From: an uncultured Collinsella sp.
GTDB taxonomy: Bacteria; Actinomycetota; Coriobacteriia; Coriobacteriales; Coriobacteriaceae
DNA: 64,000 nt
Assembly (NCBI GenBank): GCA_958413765.1
Contig: CATYVH010000007.1
Location: forward strand, 1-64,000
Direction: 5' to 3'
The notes under the pieces were generated by a model that searched no databases, was not told where the DNA came from, and worked only from the letters and a program-made list of their open reading frames with translations. This document shows positions 37,114-46,380 of the stretch, one piece after another. The position numbers were made by a program, and so were the translations under genes. Numbering within the stretch: position 1 is the stretch's first letter; each line of letters opens with the position of its first letter.

Positions 37114-38004
37114 ATGGCATATCGTCTGGACATCAAGCGCATTCTTTCGATGAACTTCTTTCATGACTTGCCCAAGATTATGTTTGGCTGCGCCCTGGCA
37201 GCTATCGCGACAGACTTGTTTTTGATCCCCAACGGCCTTGCCGCCGGCGGCGTCACAGGTCTTGCCACCATTATTCAGGCGGTCGGCGCCTCGCATGGCA
37301 TATCGCTTCCCGTCGGTATCCAGACCATCGTGATGAATGCCTTGCTGCTGCTGGTTGTTATGCGCGAGGGCGGCATGTTCTACGTGGTGCAGACCGCGAC
37401 GGGCTTTGTGCTGCTGGGCTTCTTTACCGATCTGTTCGCCCCGTTTGTAGCACCTCTGGCGGATGCGGACCTGATGCTCCCTGCCATGTGGGGCGGCATT
37501 ATTACAGGCATCGGTTACGGCATAGTGCTGCGCGCCGGCGCCAACACCGGCGGCTCGGACACGATTGGCCAAATCATCTCGCGTAATACCTCGCTGCCCG
37601 TGGGCTCGACCGTCATGGCGATCGATGTTGCCGTATGCGCGCTGTCGGCTCCGGTCTTTTCAATCGAAAATGCACTATATGCAGGCCTTTCGATGGTCAT
37701 TAGCGGCTACGTGATCGATGCCGTGGTCGATGGTGGCAACAAACGCCGTATGGTACTCATCATCTCGGACAAGTTCCCTGATATCGCTGCCGATATCATG
37801 TATGGCCTGGGTCGTGGTTGTACCAAGTTTAAGGCGACTGGCATGTATTCGGGTGCCGAGAAGCCGGTGATCATGGTCATCGTGAACCGTCGAGAGCTCA
37901 ATACCCTCAAGACGATCGTGCGCGAGCGCGATCCTCACGCCATTGTGACGGTCGCCGACGTTACGGAAGCTTTCGGCGAGGGATTCAAGGACATTAGCGC
38001 GTAG
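37114..38004 (+). CDS. YitT family membrane protein (DUF161/DUF2179)
   Basis: The 296-aa protein has about five membrane segments in the first ~190 residues, including the YitT-type FLIPNGLAAGGVTGLATI and GITGIGYGIVLRAGANTGGSD stretches. It ends with a soluble DUF2179 domain (GCTKFKATGMYSG, VIVNRRELNTLKTIV). The biological role of YitT proteins is not established; transport is presumed. ATG 37114 follows GGGAGG. No obvious partner gene. Confidence 0.88.
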   Translation: MAYRLDIKRILSMNFFHDLPKIMFGCALAAIATDLFLIPNGLAAGGVTGLATIIQAVGASHGISLPVGIQTIVMNALLLLVVMREGGMFYVVQTATGFVLLGFFTDLFAPFVAPLADADLMLPAMWGGIITGIGYGIVLRAGANTGGSDTIGQIISRNTSLPVGSTVMAIDVAVCALSAPVFSIENALYAGLSMVISGYVIDAVVDGGNKRRMVLIISDKFPDIAADIMYGLGRGCTKFKATGMYSGAEKPVIMVIVNRRELNTLKTIVRERDPHAIVTVADVTEAFGEGFKDISA

Positions 38005-38212
38005 GGCCGACCGCGTCCCATCCAAAAGACGTTCACATTGATAAACCGTTTCATCAGCGGTTCTGCCTGCTAAATTGTTCAAATAATGATAAAAAGTCTG
38101 GTAAAGCCATCAGTTTCCAGCATAATGAAGGACGTACGTGCATCGCGGCTGGGTTGGGATTACCTTTCCATGCCGTGCGCATCTTGTCTAAAGAGGATGA
38201 AAGGAAGGCACA

Positions 38213-39043
38213 ATGAGCGACGAAGAGCTCAAAAAGGTTGCCAACGAGGTAAGGAAGGGCATCGTCACCGGCGTGCACGCTGCCAAGTCCGGCCATCCGG
38301 GCGGTTCGCTCGGCGCTGCCGACATCATGACCTATCTGTACTTTGAGGAAATGAACGTCGACCCGGCCGATCCCCGCAAGGCCGACCGCGATCGCTTCGT
38401 GCTTTCCAAGGGTCACTGCGCGCCTGGTCTGTACGCCGTGCTCGCCGAGCGTGGGTTCTTCCTCAAGGAGGATCTTGAGACGCTGCGCCACATCGGCAGC
38501 CACCTGCAGGGCCATCCCAACATGAACGACACTCCGGGCGTCGACATGTCCACCGGCTCGCTCGGCCAGGGCATCTCCGCCGCCGTGGGCATGGCCGTTG
38601 CCGCCAAGCACTGGGGCGATACTTATCGCACGTACGCCCTGCTGGGCGATGGCGAGAGCGAGGAGGGCCAGGTCTGGGAGGCCGCCATGTTTGCCGGCAA
38701 CCAGCAGCTCGACAACCTCTGTGTGATCGTCGACCACAACGGCCTGCAGATCGACGGTCCCGTCGAGGAGGTCAACGACCCCATGCCGCTCGCCGACAAG
38801 TTCCGCGCCTTTAAGTTCCACGTGGTGGAGCTTGCCGACGGCAACGATTTCGATCAGATCCGCGCCGCCTTTGCCGAGGCTCGCGCTACCAAGGGCCAGC
38901 CGACCGCCATTATCGCCGAGACCCTGAAGGGCAAGGGCGTGTCCTTTATGGAGAACCAGGTTGGTTGGCACGGCAAGGCCCCCAACGATGAACAGTTTGA
39001 GCAGGCCATGGCAGAGCTCACGGCCGCCGGAGAGGAGCTCTAG
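38213..39043 (+). CDS. Transketolase, N-terminal subunit
   Basis: This 276-aa chain holds the thiamine-diphosphate-binding half of transketolase: HAAKSGHPGGSLGAADIM, the GHCAPGLYAVLAERG region, TGSLGQGISAAVGMA and the GDG motif (LLGDGESEEGQVWEAAM). Here the enzyme is split in two genes, as in many anaerobes and archaea. Together with the next gene it interconverts C5, C3, C4, C6 and C7 sugar phosphates. ATG 38213 follows AAGGAAGG, and the next gene starts 1 nt after its stop. Confidence 0.93.
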   Translation: MSDEELKKVANEVRKGIVTGVHAAKSGHPGGSLGAADIMTYLYFEEMNVDPADPRKADRDRFVLSKGHCAPGLYAVLAERGFFLKEDLETLRHIGSHLQGHPNMNDTPGVDMSTGSLGQGISAAVGMAVAAKHWGDTYRTYALLGDGESEEGQVWEAAMFAGNQQLDNLCVIVDHNGLQIDGPVEEVNDPMPLADKFRAFKFHVVELADGNDFDQIRAAFAEARATKGQPTAIIAETLKGKGVSFMENQVGWHGKAPNDEQFEQAMAELTAAGEEL

Positions 39044-39044
39044 G

Positions 39045-39986
39045 ATGGCAGACGTCAAGAAAATCGCCACGCGCGTAAGCTACGGCGAGGCCCTCGTCGA
39101 GCTCGCCAACGAGCACGATGACTTTGTGGTCCTCGACGCCGACCTGGCCGCCGCCACGCAGACCGGTAAGTTCAAGGCGGCCTGCCCCGACCGCTTCTTC
39201 GATGTGGGCATTGCCGAGAGCAACCTGATGGGCGTCGCCGCCGGTATCGCGACCACCGGTCGTGTTGCCTTCGCGAGTACCTTTGCCATGTTCGCTGCCG
39301 GTCGCGCCTTTGAGCAGGTTCGTAACTCCATCGGCTACCCGCACCTCAACGTTAAGATCGGTGCCACGCACGCCGGTATCTCGGTGGGCGAGGATGGTGC
39401 CACGCACCAGTGCTGCGAGGATATCGCCCTCATGCGCGTCATCCCCGGCATGACTGTGATCGTTCCGGCCGACGATGTCGAGGCCCGCGCCGTGACGCGC
39501 GCCGCCTACGAGTGCGACGGCCCCGTGTACATGCGCTTTGCCCGTCTGGCCTCGCCGGTTATCAACGACCCCGAGACCTACAAGTTCGAGTTGGGTAAGG
39601 GCATTGTCATGCGCGAGGGTGCCGATGTGACCATCATCGCCTGCGGCCTGATGGTCGGCGTGGCTCTCGAGGCCGCCGAGCAGCTTGCTGCCGAGGGCAT
39701 CGATGCCGAGGTCATCAACATGCACACCATCAAGCCCATCGATGCCGACCTGATCGTCAAGAGCGCCACCAAGACCGGCCACGTCGTGACCGTCGAGGAG
39801 CACTCTGTGATCGGTGGCCTGGGCAGCGCCGTTGCCGACGTCCTGTGCGAGCAGTGCCCGACGCCGCTCAAGAAGATCGGCGTCAACGACACCTTCGGTG
39901 AGTCTGGCCCGGGTGCCGAGCTCCTGCACAAGTACGGCCTGGACGCCGCCAACATCGTGGCGACCACCAAGGAGTTCTTGGCATAA
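39045..39986 (+). CDS. Transketolase, C-terminal subunit
   Basis: The 313-aa partner holds the pyrimidine-binding and C-terminal domains: VLDADLAAATQTGKF, VGIAESNLMGVAAGIATTGR, FASTFAMFAAGRAFEQVRN, and THAGISVGEDGATHQCCEDIAL. The conserved glutamate that activates thiamine is in GIAESN. It forms one active enzyme with the upstream subunit. A terminator follows 46 bp downstream. Confidence 0.93.
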   Translation: MADVKKIATRVSYGEALVELANEHDDFVVLDADLAAATQTGKFKAACPDRFFDVGIAESNLMGVAAGIATTGRVAFASTFAMFAAGRAFEQVRNSIGYPHLNVKIGATHAGISVGEDGATHQCCEDIALMRVIPGMTVIVPADDVEARAVTRAAYECDGPVYMRFARLASPVINDPETYKFELGKGIVMREGADVTIIACGLMVGVALEAAEQLAAEGIDAEVINMHTIKPIDADLIVKSATKTGHVVTVEEHSVIGGLGSAVADVLCEQCPTPLKKIGVNDTFGESGPGAELLHKYGLDAANIVATTKEFLA

Positions 39987-40032
39987 GGCAAGACGAGGCA
40001 AAGCATCGTCTCAACAACCACATCCAAGCCAG

Positions 40033-40068
40033 AACAGGGGCATCCCCAAAGAGGGCGCCCCTGTTTTT
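40033..40068 (+). terminator. Terminator after transketolase
   Basis: AACAGGGGC (40033-40041) pairs with GCCCCTGTT (40057-40065), followed by a run of Ts. Confidence 0.88.
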
Positions 40069-40212
40069 GTTGAATTTAAATTAGAGTCCTGCCAAGCAAA
40101 GTTCCCATGGGGAAACGGGCCCATCCCAACAAAGTGCAATTCAGACCCTTCCAACTTTGTATGCGCAGCATCTCAAGTTGGTGCGTCGGCCCCCTAGTAG
40201 TCGCAGGCTGGG

Positions 40213-40321
40213 CACAGGGTTACTCTCCAAATCTTTCCGCAGGACGGAGGAGCCCCCGCCGCACGTAGTGCGCAGCGGGGGCTCCGACATGTCCGAGGAC
40301 GATTTGGAAAGTAACCCTGTG
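40213..40321. repeat. 109-nt composite palindrome
   Basis: Outer arms 40213-40233 and 40301-40321 are 21 nt with one mismatch. Middle arms GGAGCCCCCGC (40249-40259) and GCGGGGGCTCC (40275-40285) are perfect. The centre is CGCAC/GTGCG around GTA. It could form a very long hairpin or cruciform. No U-run. Confidence 0.88.
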
Positions 40322-40431
40322 TCCGGCCGGAGGGACCCAAACACGGCCATGCTTCTTATGTGCAGCAAAGCTAATGCTGCTAAAATACAAAGCGCTCATG
40401 TAGTTTAAACGCACGACGATAAGGAGCACCA

Positions 40432-41652
40432 GTGGGTAACCACTTCCGTACCTCCGGTGCGGGCGATGATGCCCCCAAGACGCAGACAGGCGTCCAGGGC
40501 AGTCGTTTCGCCACTCCGGATTCAGAGGGCCAGCCTGTTGCTCAGGCCCCCACTCAGCCGGCAGATCAGGCACAGCCGGCATCCGATCCCTTTGCCTACA
40601 ATCCCACCAGCGATGTTGCGCTTTCCGGCACGGCGGGTTTTGAGCCCGTTCAGGCCGTGACCGCTCGCGTGGAGCAGCCTCAGGCTGGTGCCGCCGCGCC
40701 GCAGCCTAGCATGGCCGGCATTCCCGACCCCATGGCTCCTGCGACACCGGCTCCTCAGCCTGCGCAGTCCGGCCTCTTTGCCGCTATTCCCGATCCCACG
40801 CAGCCTGCTGCCCCGGTGGTCGAGAGCGATCAGGCCGCCGAGGTCGCAAGCCTCGATAACGCGCTCAACAACCCCGATTTTACGTCGGTGTTTGCGCCCA
40901 TCGATCCGCAAGCCAGCCGCAAGAAGATGGCCAAGCAGGCCGGTGTCGAGCCCGTCATCCTTATGGAGCATGTCACCAAGATCTATCCGGCACAGCCCAA
41001 CAAGCCTGCACTCGACGACATCAACATTGAGATCTATCCGGGCGAGTTCGTCTTCCTGGTCGGTCACTCCGGCTCGGGTAAGACCACGCTGCTGTCGACG
41101 CTCAACCGCGACGTCAAGCCGACGAGCGGTCGCATCCTGGTTGCCGGTCAGGACCTCATGAAGATCAAGAACCGCAAGGTTCCGTTCCTGCGCCGCCAGA
41201 TTGGCGCCGTGTTCCAGGACTTTAAGCTTCTGCCGCAAAAGACCGCCTACGAAAACGTGGCGTTTGCCCTGCAGTGCATCGGCAAGCCCAAGGGCGTCAT
41301 TCGCAGCCAGGTGCCCGAGGTGCTGCGTCTGGTCGGTCTGGCCGATCAGATGGACTCGCTGCCCGACCAGCTTTCCGGTGGCGAGCAGCAGCGCGTCGCC
41401 GTCGCCCGCGCTATGGTCAACCGTCCGCCGCTGCTGATCTGCGACGAGCCCACGGGTAACCTCGACCCGGCGATCTCGCTGGGCATCATGAAGCTGCTCG
41501 AGCGTATTAACCGCACCGGCACCACCGTGATCGTCGCCACGCACGACCGCGAGATGGTCGATAGCATGCACCGTCGCGTGATCGCCCTCGAGGGCGGCCA
41601 CGTTATCCGCGACCAGGAGAGGGGAGGTTACGGCAACTATGGCACCAACTAA
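40432..41652 (+). CDS. ftsE: Cell-division ATPase FtsE with long N-terminal extension
   Basis: FtsE is the ATPase of the FtsEX complex, which activates peptidoglycan hydrolases at the septum. Residues ~175-406 are a normal FtsE: Walker A GHSGSGKTTLL, signature LSGGEQQRVAVARA, Walker B LLICDEPTGNLD. The first ~174 residues are an unusual Pro/Ala/Gln/Thr-rich, probably disordered extension; typical FtsE is about 230 aa. GTG 40432 follows AAGGAG. The 3' end overlaps ftsX by 14 nt. Confidence 0.94.
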   Translation: MGNHFRTSGAGDDAPKTQTGVQGSRFATPDSEGQPVAQAPTQPADQAQPASDPFAYNPTSDVALSGTAGFEPVQAVTARVEQPQAGAAAPQPSMAGIPDPMAPATPAPQPAQSGLFAAIPDPTQPAAPVVESDQAAEVASLDNALNNPDFTSVFAPIDPQASRKKMAKQAGVEPVILMEHVTKIYPAQPNKPALDDINIEIYPGEFVFLVGHSGSGKTTLLSTLNRDVKPTSGRILVAGQDLMKIKNRKVPFLRRQIGAVFQDFKLLPQKTAYENVAFALQCIGKPKGVIRSQVPEVLRLVGLADQMDSLPDQLSGGEQQRVAVARAMVNRPPLLICDEPTGNLDPAISLGIMKLLERINRTGTTVIVATHDREMVDSMHRRVIALEGGHVIRDQERGGYGNYGTN

Positions 41653-42559
41653 CGTGGGCTACTCCTTCAAAGAGGCAATCAGTCACTTCTTCCGTAACTG
41701 GACTACCTCGCTCGGCGCCGTCATCACGATCTTCCTTTCGCTGTTTATCATCGGCCTGTTCATCATGGGCTCCGCGATGCTGAACTCCGTGATCGGCACC
41801 GTCGAGGATCAGGTTGTCATCAACGCGTTCATTAGCGATGACGCCGATCAGGCCGATGTTCAGGCTTTTGAGGCCGAGCTTAAGACGTGGAATAACGTCA
41901 AGTCCGTGACCTATAAGGACAAGGACGACGCGCTGGCCGAGTATACGAGCAAGATGTCGGGCAACGCCGACGCCACCATGAGCGCGCTCGATGGCCAGAA
42001 CCCGCTGCCGGCTTCGTTTGCAATTGAGATGGACGATCCGTCCAAGGTCGAGAGCACGGCAGAGAAGCTCAAGAAGAACGCCGACTTCCAGAAGATCGCG
42101 GATGACGGCGACGTCAACGCGAGCGTGCTGTACGGCCAGGAGGAAGTGAGCCGCCTGTTCCAGGTGACCAACTACATCCGCATCGCCGCCGTGGTGCTCG
42201 TTGGCCTTCTGACCTTTATCGCATTCATCTTCATCAACAACACGATTCGCCTGTCCATCACGGCGCGTCGTCGTGAGATTGCGATTATGCGTCTGGTCGG
42301 CGCCAGCAACGGCTTCATTCGCGGCCCGTTTATCACCGAGGGCGTACTGCAGGCCATTTTGGGCTCGCTGCTTTCCATCGGCGTTCTGGAGCTGCTGCGC
42401 AATCTGATGATTCCGCGTTTGCAGGAGAGCATCGGCTGGATGTCGTTTGCCCTGCCGATGCAGTACTACCTGGTGACCTATGCTGCGCTGATTCTGGTCG
42501 GTGTGATTATCGGTCTCTTTGGTTCTGCCATAGCCATGCGCCGCTACCTGCGCGTGTAG
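41639..42559 (+). CDS. ftsX: Cell-division membrane protein FtsX
   Basis: FtsX is the membrane partner of FtsE. The 306-aa protein has one N-terminal membrane segment (TSLGAVITIFLSLFIIGLFIMG), an extracellular domain of about 120 residues that usually contacts hydrolase regulators, and three C-terminal segments in FtsX order. Conserved features include RRREIAIMRLVGASNGFIRGPF. It begins inside the end of ftsE and is probably coupled to it. A terminator follows. Confidence 0.95.
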   Translation: MAPTNVGYSFKEAISHFFRNWTTSLGAVITIFLSLFIIGLFIMGSAMLNSVIGTVEDQVVINAFISDDADQADVQAFEAELKTWNNVKSVTYKDKDDALAEYTSKMSGNADATMSALDGQNPLPASFAIEMDDPSKVESTAEKLKKNADFQKIADDGDVNASVLYGQEEVSRLFQVTNYIRIAAVVLVGLLTFIAFIFINNTIRLSITARRREIAIMRLVGASNGFIRGPFITEGVLQAILGSLLSIGVLELLRNLMIPRLQESIGWMSFALPMQYYLVTYAALILVGVIIGLFGSAIAMRRYLRV

Positions 42560-42584
42560 GCATGTCTGGAATTCATCCCTTCCA

Positions 42585-42617
42585 ACGGGTCGTCTCTTAT
42601 GGGGCGGCCCGTTTTTT
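42585..42617 (+). terminator. Terminator after ftsX
   Basis: ACGGGTCG (42585-42592) pairs with CGGCCCGT (42605-42612, one G-U), followed by six Ts. Confidence 0.82.
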
Positions 42618-42694
42618 GATCTCTAGGGGACGGCAGGAAAGCGAATCATTTGGGTAGACTCTTTGGAGTTCGTCATCGATAGCAAGGAGGCGCC

Positions 42695-44830
42695 ATGGGG
42701 CGCAATAACAAGCATAAGCGCGGTGCCCGCAATAAACGTGGGCCGGTGCGCAGCGAACGCCGTCCGAGCCTGACCGGGCGCGTGCAGCTCCATGAGCATG
42801 GCGCCTATGTCATAACCGAGAGCGGCGACTACAAGGTTATGGGCCGCGGTAAGCGCGAGATCATGGATGGCGATACCGTTGCCGTGAGCATTAAGAACAG
42901 CCCGCACGGTGAGCGGCGCGCCGTGATCGAAGGCGTGGTTGAGCGCGCAGCCATAAGCGTGGTGGGTACGTACCAGACCGCTGGTCCGCTCGGTGTGATC
43001 GAGCCGCTCGATTCGCGCCTGAAGGCCGACTTCTTCATTCTGCCCGAGGATACCTCGGCGGATCGTCTGGGCGTCCACCCGGGTGATGCCGTTGTCGCGC
43101 GCATTTTGACCTACCCGACGCGCCTGGAATCGGGCACCGTGACGATCGAACGCCGCATTGGCGGAGATGACGCGCCCGATTTGGGCGTTCAATACGTGAT
43201 GGCGCGTTACGGCTATACCGATAGCTATCCCGAGGCCGCGCTGGACGAGGCCGAGGGGCTTTCGCTCGATGTGTCCGCGGCGCTTAAGGACCCGCTCCGC
43301 CGCGATCTGCGCGACCGCTTTGTCATCACGATCGACCCGGTCGACGCGCGCGACTTTGACGATGCCATTTCGCTTGAGCGCACGCCCGAGGGTGGCTACA
43401 AGCTGGGTGTGCATATCGCTGACGTTTCTCACTATGTGGCTTGGGACGGGCATATCGATCTTGAGGCTCGCCATCGTACGATATCGGTGTATCTGGCCGA
43501 TCGCGTGCTTCCCATGCTGCCCGAACGCCTGTCCTGTGACCTATGCTCGCTTCGCCCTGACGAGGACCGTCTTGCGTTTACCGTTGACATTGAGCTCGAT
43601 GCGCAGGGTCGCGTGCGGCATTACGATCCTTACCCCAGCGTGATTCGCTCGCGTGTGCGTATGGACTATGACGGCGCCGAGGCGCTGCTGGTGCGTGCCG
43701 ACGCGGTTGAGTATTCGGTGCTGGAAGGCGCCGTGGAGGATGTTGCGGCTGCTGAGGTCTCGCGCGAGGAAGCGCTTGAGCGCGGCCTTGCGTGCGAGGA
43801 GGCCGCCCGCGGCTACAACGTCGACCTCGGCGATTTCCTTGTCGCCGCCAACGAACTCGCCGAACTTCGCCGTCGCATTCGTCGCGCCCGCGGCTCAGTC
43901 GATTTTGACACGGCCGAGATTCGCGCTCTATTGGATGAGGACGGAGTGCCCGTGCAGATTGTGGCGCGCGAGCGTTCGTGTGCCACGTCGCTTATCGAGG
44001 AAGCCATGCTGCTCGCCAACGAGTGCGTTGCAGAGTGGCTGGCAGACCGTGATATCGAGGCCTGCTATCGCGTGCATGAGGATCCGAGCCTCGATAGCCT
44101 GCACGGTGCCGCCGTTGCGCTGGCGCAGCTGGGCATCATCGACGATCGCCGTGCTGCCGGTATTGCCCTGGGGAGTCCCGATGAGCTGCAGGCTGCAGTT
44201 GATGCTGCCGCCGGTACGGCAAACGCACCGCTCGTCAACACGCTGCTTCTGCGCAGCATGCAGCGTGCGCTGTACAAGCCGCGCAACGAGGGCCACTTTG
44301 CGCTCGCCGCGCCGTGCTACTGTCACTTTACGAGTCCCATCCGTCGCTACCCCGATCTGGTGGTGCACCGCGTGCTCAAGCTACAGTTGGCCTATGAGCA
44401 GCTCGGCGGCAAGGACGCCCTGGTCCGTACGCCGCGGCTGATCGGCAAGGGGCGCGAGTCGCTGCCGCGCATTCTGCCGCAGATCTGCCGCGCATGCAGC
44501 GATGCGGAGCGTGCGGCCGATGCCGCCAGCCATGCGACGCAAAAGATCAAGATTGCCCAGTACTATGAGGACCGTCTGGGCGAGCGCTATGCCGGAACCG
44601 TCTCGTGGGTTAGCAGCATGGGCCTCTTCGTGCGCTTGGACCTGACGCAGGTCGAAGGCTTGGTTTCGATCAAGAGCCTGGGCAACGAGTGGTTCGAGTT
44701 CGACGAGGACGCGCTCACGCTCACAGGTGCCGACACGGGCACTCGTTACGAGCTGGGGCAGCGCGTGATCATCGAGGTCTCGCGCGTCAATACCACGCGC
44801 GGGCACTTGGACTTTAAGCTTATCCATTAG
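42695..44830 (+). CDS. rnr: Ribonuclease R
   Basis: RNase R is a processive 3'-5' exoribonuclease that degrades structured RNA and aids tmRNA-mediated decay; smpB is also in this window. The 711-aa protein has a basic N-terminus, a cold-shock-type domain (GRVQLHEHGAYV), the RNB catalytic domain with IDPVDARDFDDAISLERTP and FTSPIRRYPDLVVHR, and a C-terminal S1 domain. AAGGAGG precedes ATG 42695. The length is slightly shorter than in proteobacteria. Confidence 0.94.
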   Translation: MGRNNKHKRGARNKRGPVRSERRPSLTGRVQLHEHGAYVITESGDYKVMGRGKREIMDGDTVAVSIKNSPHGERRAVIEGVVERAAISVVGTYQTAGPLGVIEPLDSRLKADFFILPEDTSADRLGVHPGDAVVARILTYPTRLESGTVTIERRIGGDDAPDLGVQYVMARYGYTDSYPEAALDEAEGLSLDVSAALKDPLRRDLRDRFVITIDPVDARDFDDAISLERTPEGGYKLGVHIADVSHYVAWDGHIDLEARHRTISVYLADRVLPMLPERLSCDLCSLRPDEDRLAFTVDIELDAQGRVRHYDPYPSVIRSRVRMDYDGAEALLVRADAVEYSVLEGAVEDVAAAEVSREEALERGLACEEAARGYNVDLGDFLVAANELAELRRRIRRARGSVDFDTAEIRALLDEDGVPVQIVARERSCATSLIEEAMLLANECVAEWLADRDIEACYRVHEDPSLDSLHGAAVALAQLGIIDDRRAAGIALGSPDELQAAVDAAAGTANAPLVNTLLLRSMQRALYKPRNEGHFALAAPCYCHFTSPIRRYPDLVVHRVLKLQLAYEQLGGKDALVRTPRLIGKGRESLPRILPQICRACSDAERAADAASHATQKIKIAQYYEDRLGERYAGTVSWVSSMGLFVRLDLTQVEGLVSIKSLGNEWFEFDEDALTLTGADTGTRYELGQRVIIEVSRVNTTRGHLDFKLIH

Positions 44831-44855
44831 CCAAATCCCGACTCGCGGCGGGAGA

Positions 44856-44891
44856 GCGGAGGGCGGTCTTTCGGGGCCGCCCTCCGCATTT
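44856..44891 (+). terminator. Terminator-like hairpin after rnr
   Basis: A perfect 11-bp stem, GCGGAGGGCGG (44856-44866) with CCGCCCTCCGC (44877-44887), followed by ATTTGG rather than a long T-run. Confidence 0.65.
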
Positions 44892-44952
44892 GGATCATGG
44901 CTACCTTGCCGTCTGCTCGGCCGCCCGCTTACCTGCTATTCGAGAGGTAAAA

Positions 44953-44985
44953 CCTACCAAAATAAACCTGTCCCTTTTTGGCAGG
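44953..44985. repeat. AACCTGTCCC repeat, copy 3
   Basis: CCAAAATAAACCTGTCCC followed by TTTTTGGCAGGTTT, nearly identical to 32838-32866. AACCTG/CAGGTT can pair around a T-rich loop. It lies 23 bp before the serine recombinase. Confidence 0.7.
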
Positions 44986-45007
44986 TTTACAAGAAAGCGG
45001 GGATGAG

Positions 45008-45613
45008 ATGGCGACGGTGTATGGTTATGCGCGGGTGAGTTCGCGCGATCAGAATCTTAATCGGCAGCTGGATGCGCTGGGCGCCTATGGCGTGGGCTCG
45101 GCGAATATTTATGCCGACCATGCGAGCGGCAAGGACTTCGATCGACCGCGCTATCGCGAGCTGCTGCACGTCCTGGGAGACGGGGACGTGCTGGTGGTGC
45201 TTTCTATCGACCGACTTGGTCGTAATTACTCCGAGATTCTTGAGGAATGGCGTCGCATTACCAAGGAGCTCGGGGTTGCCATTGTGGTGTTGGACATGCC
45301 ATTGCTTGACACGCGCGCCGGGGCAAGCGGCACGCCGGATGTGACTAATACCCTGATTGCCGATATTGTGCTGCAACTGCTGAGCTACGTGGCGCAGGTG
45401 GAGCGCGAGAATATCCATCGGCGCCAAGCGGAGGGAATTGCAGCGGCGCGGGCGCGAGGGGTCCGTTTCGGTCGACCTCGCAAGCCGTGCCCTCCTCAGT
45501 TTGATCTGGTACGCGATAGCTATGAGGCGGGCGATATTACCCGCAGCCAGGCAGCAAAGTGCCTGGGCGTGTGCGTGGGGACGTTCGATCGCTGGATGCG
45601 CGAGGCGGGGTAG
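45008..45613 (+). CDS. Small serine recombinase (resolvase/invertase family)
   Basis: The 201-aa protein has the resolvase N-terminus YGYARVSSRDQNLNRQ with the nucleophilic Ser11, the LSIDRLGRNYSEI motif, a long helix with QVERENIHRRQAEGI, and a C-terminal helix-turn-helix (DITRSQAAKCLGVCVGTFDRWMRE). It is small like resolvases and DNA invertases. No transposon partner, inverted gene segment or res-type site was recognised nearby. ATG 45008 is chosen over 44978 because the family N-terminus starts there. Confidence 0.88.
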   Translation: MATVYGYARVSSRDQNLNRQLDALGAYGVGSANIYADHASGKDFDRPRYRELLHVLGDGDVLVVLSIDRLGRNYSEILEEWRRITKELGVAIVVLDMPLLDTRAGASGTPDVTNTLIADIVLQLLSYVAQVERENIHRRQAEGIAAARARGVRFGRPRKPCPPQFDLVRDSYEAGDITRSQAAKCLGVCVGTFDRWMREAG

Positions 45614-45717
45614 GGGTTTGCGTCGCTTTGTCGCTTCCTGTTGCGATTCAAATTTTGATACGATGGCGATGTCATTTGGGGCTACACTCGCTGATATTCA
45701 AAAAAGGAGGTAGGCCC

Positions 45718-46299
45718 TTGGCGCGCGTAAAACAAATAATCGGATGGACCGCGATCGTTCTGTTCGCTGCAACGCTGGCGGGCATCTGGGTGCTGACGGA
45801 GCAAAATGCGGTGGAGACGTCGTTGCTGAGCGAGTCCACCGCGCGTGTAGTGGAGGGTCAGGCTACGGGCGTACAGGCTGCCGATGTCGCGGGTGAAGCT
45901 CAGGCCGAGAACGGGATGACCGGGGGCACCGATTCGGCTGCTTCGAATGTCCGGTCTGGCCGACTTGCTTCCATTCGCATGTGGGTGGGCACGAACGTCC
46001 GTCGCGTTGCCCATACCGTAGAGTTTTTCTTCGTCGGATTGTTCGCCTCGGTGGTCGTGGTTTGCTTTTCCAGGCGTCCGTGGAGCGTTTGCTCCCGTTG
46101 CGTGCCCGTGTTGCTCTTTTGCGCCGTCTGCTCCGTTGGCGATCAGGTACATAAGATCTTTGTTCCCGGCAGGCATTTCGACGTTATCGATTTAGGATTC
46201 GATGCTGCGGGCTATGTCACCGCGATGCTGTTGGTATTGCTGGTCTCCGCATGGGTGCACCACGAGACGCGCCCCATCGGCGCCCATGCGAGGCGCTAG
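45718..46299 (+). CDS. VanZ-like membrane protein
   Basis: The 193-aa protein has a signal-anchor segment (IIGWTAIVLFAATLAGIWVL), a ~70-residue linker rich in Ala/Gly/Thr, and a VanZ-type core with RRVAHTVEFFFVGLFAS, then SVGDQVHKIFVPGRHFDVIDLGFDAAGY. The E/D-x-x-H/Q...PGR...D pattern is that of the VanZ family, of which some members affect glycopeptide resistance but most have no known function. Start TTG 45718 sits 7 nt after AAAGGAGG. Confidence 0.78.
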   Translation: MARVKQIIGWTAIVLFAATLAGIWVLTEQNAVETSLLSESTARVVEGQATGVQAADVAGEAQAENGMTGGTDSAASNVRSGRLASIRMWVGTNVRRVAHTVEFFFVGLFASVVVVCFSRRPWSVCSRCVPVLLFCAVCSVGDQVHKIFVPGRHFDVIDLGFDAAGYVTAMLLVLLVSAWVHHETRPIGAHARR

Positions 46300-46380
46300 C
46301 CGGTAACAAACCCGTTTCTGATCATGCGACCTTGTTGAATTATTTTGTGTCGCGCGTATTTCCGAGCGGTCGGATTTGAG

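Larger units (their letters stand above)
39987..40431. other. Gap between transketolase and ftsE
   Basis: The 445-bp gap has the transketolase terminator and a 109-nt composite palindrome at 40213-40321. No gene, RNA or other motif was recognised. Confidence 0.6.

Noticed and set aside
44978..45007. Upstream ATG for the serine recombinase
   Set aside because: It would add ten residues outside the conserved resolvase N-terminus and lies within the dispersed repeat.
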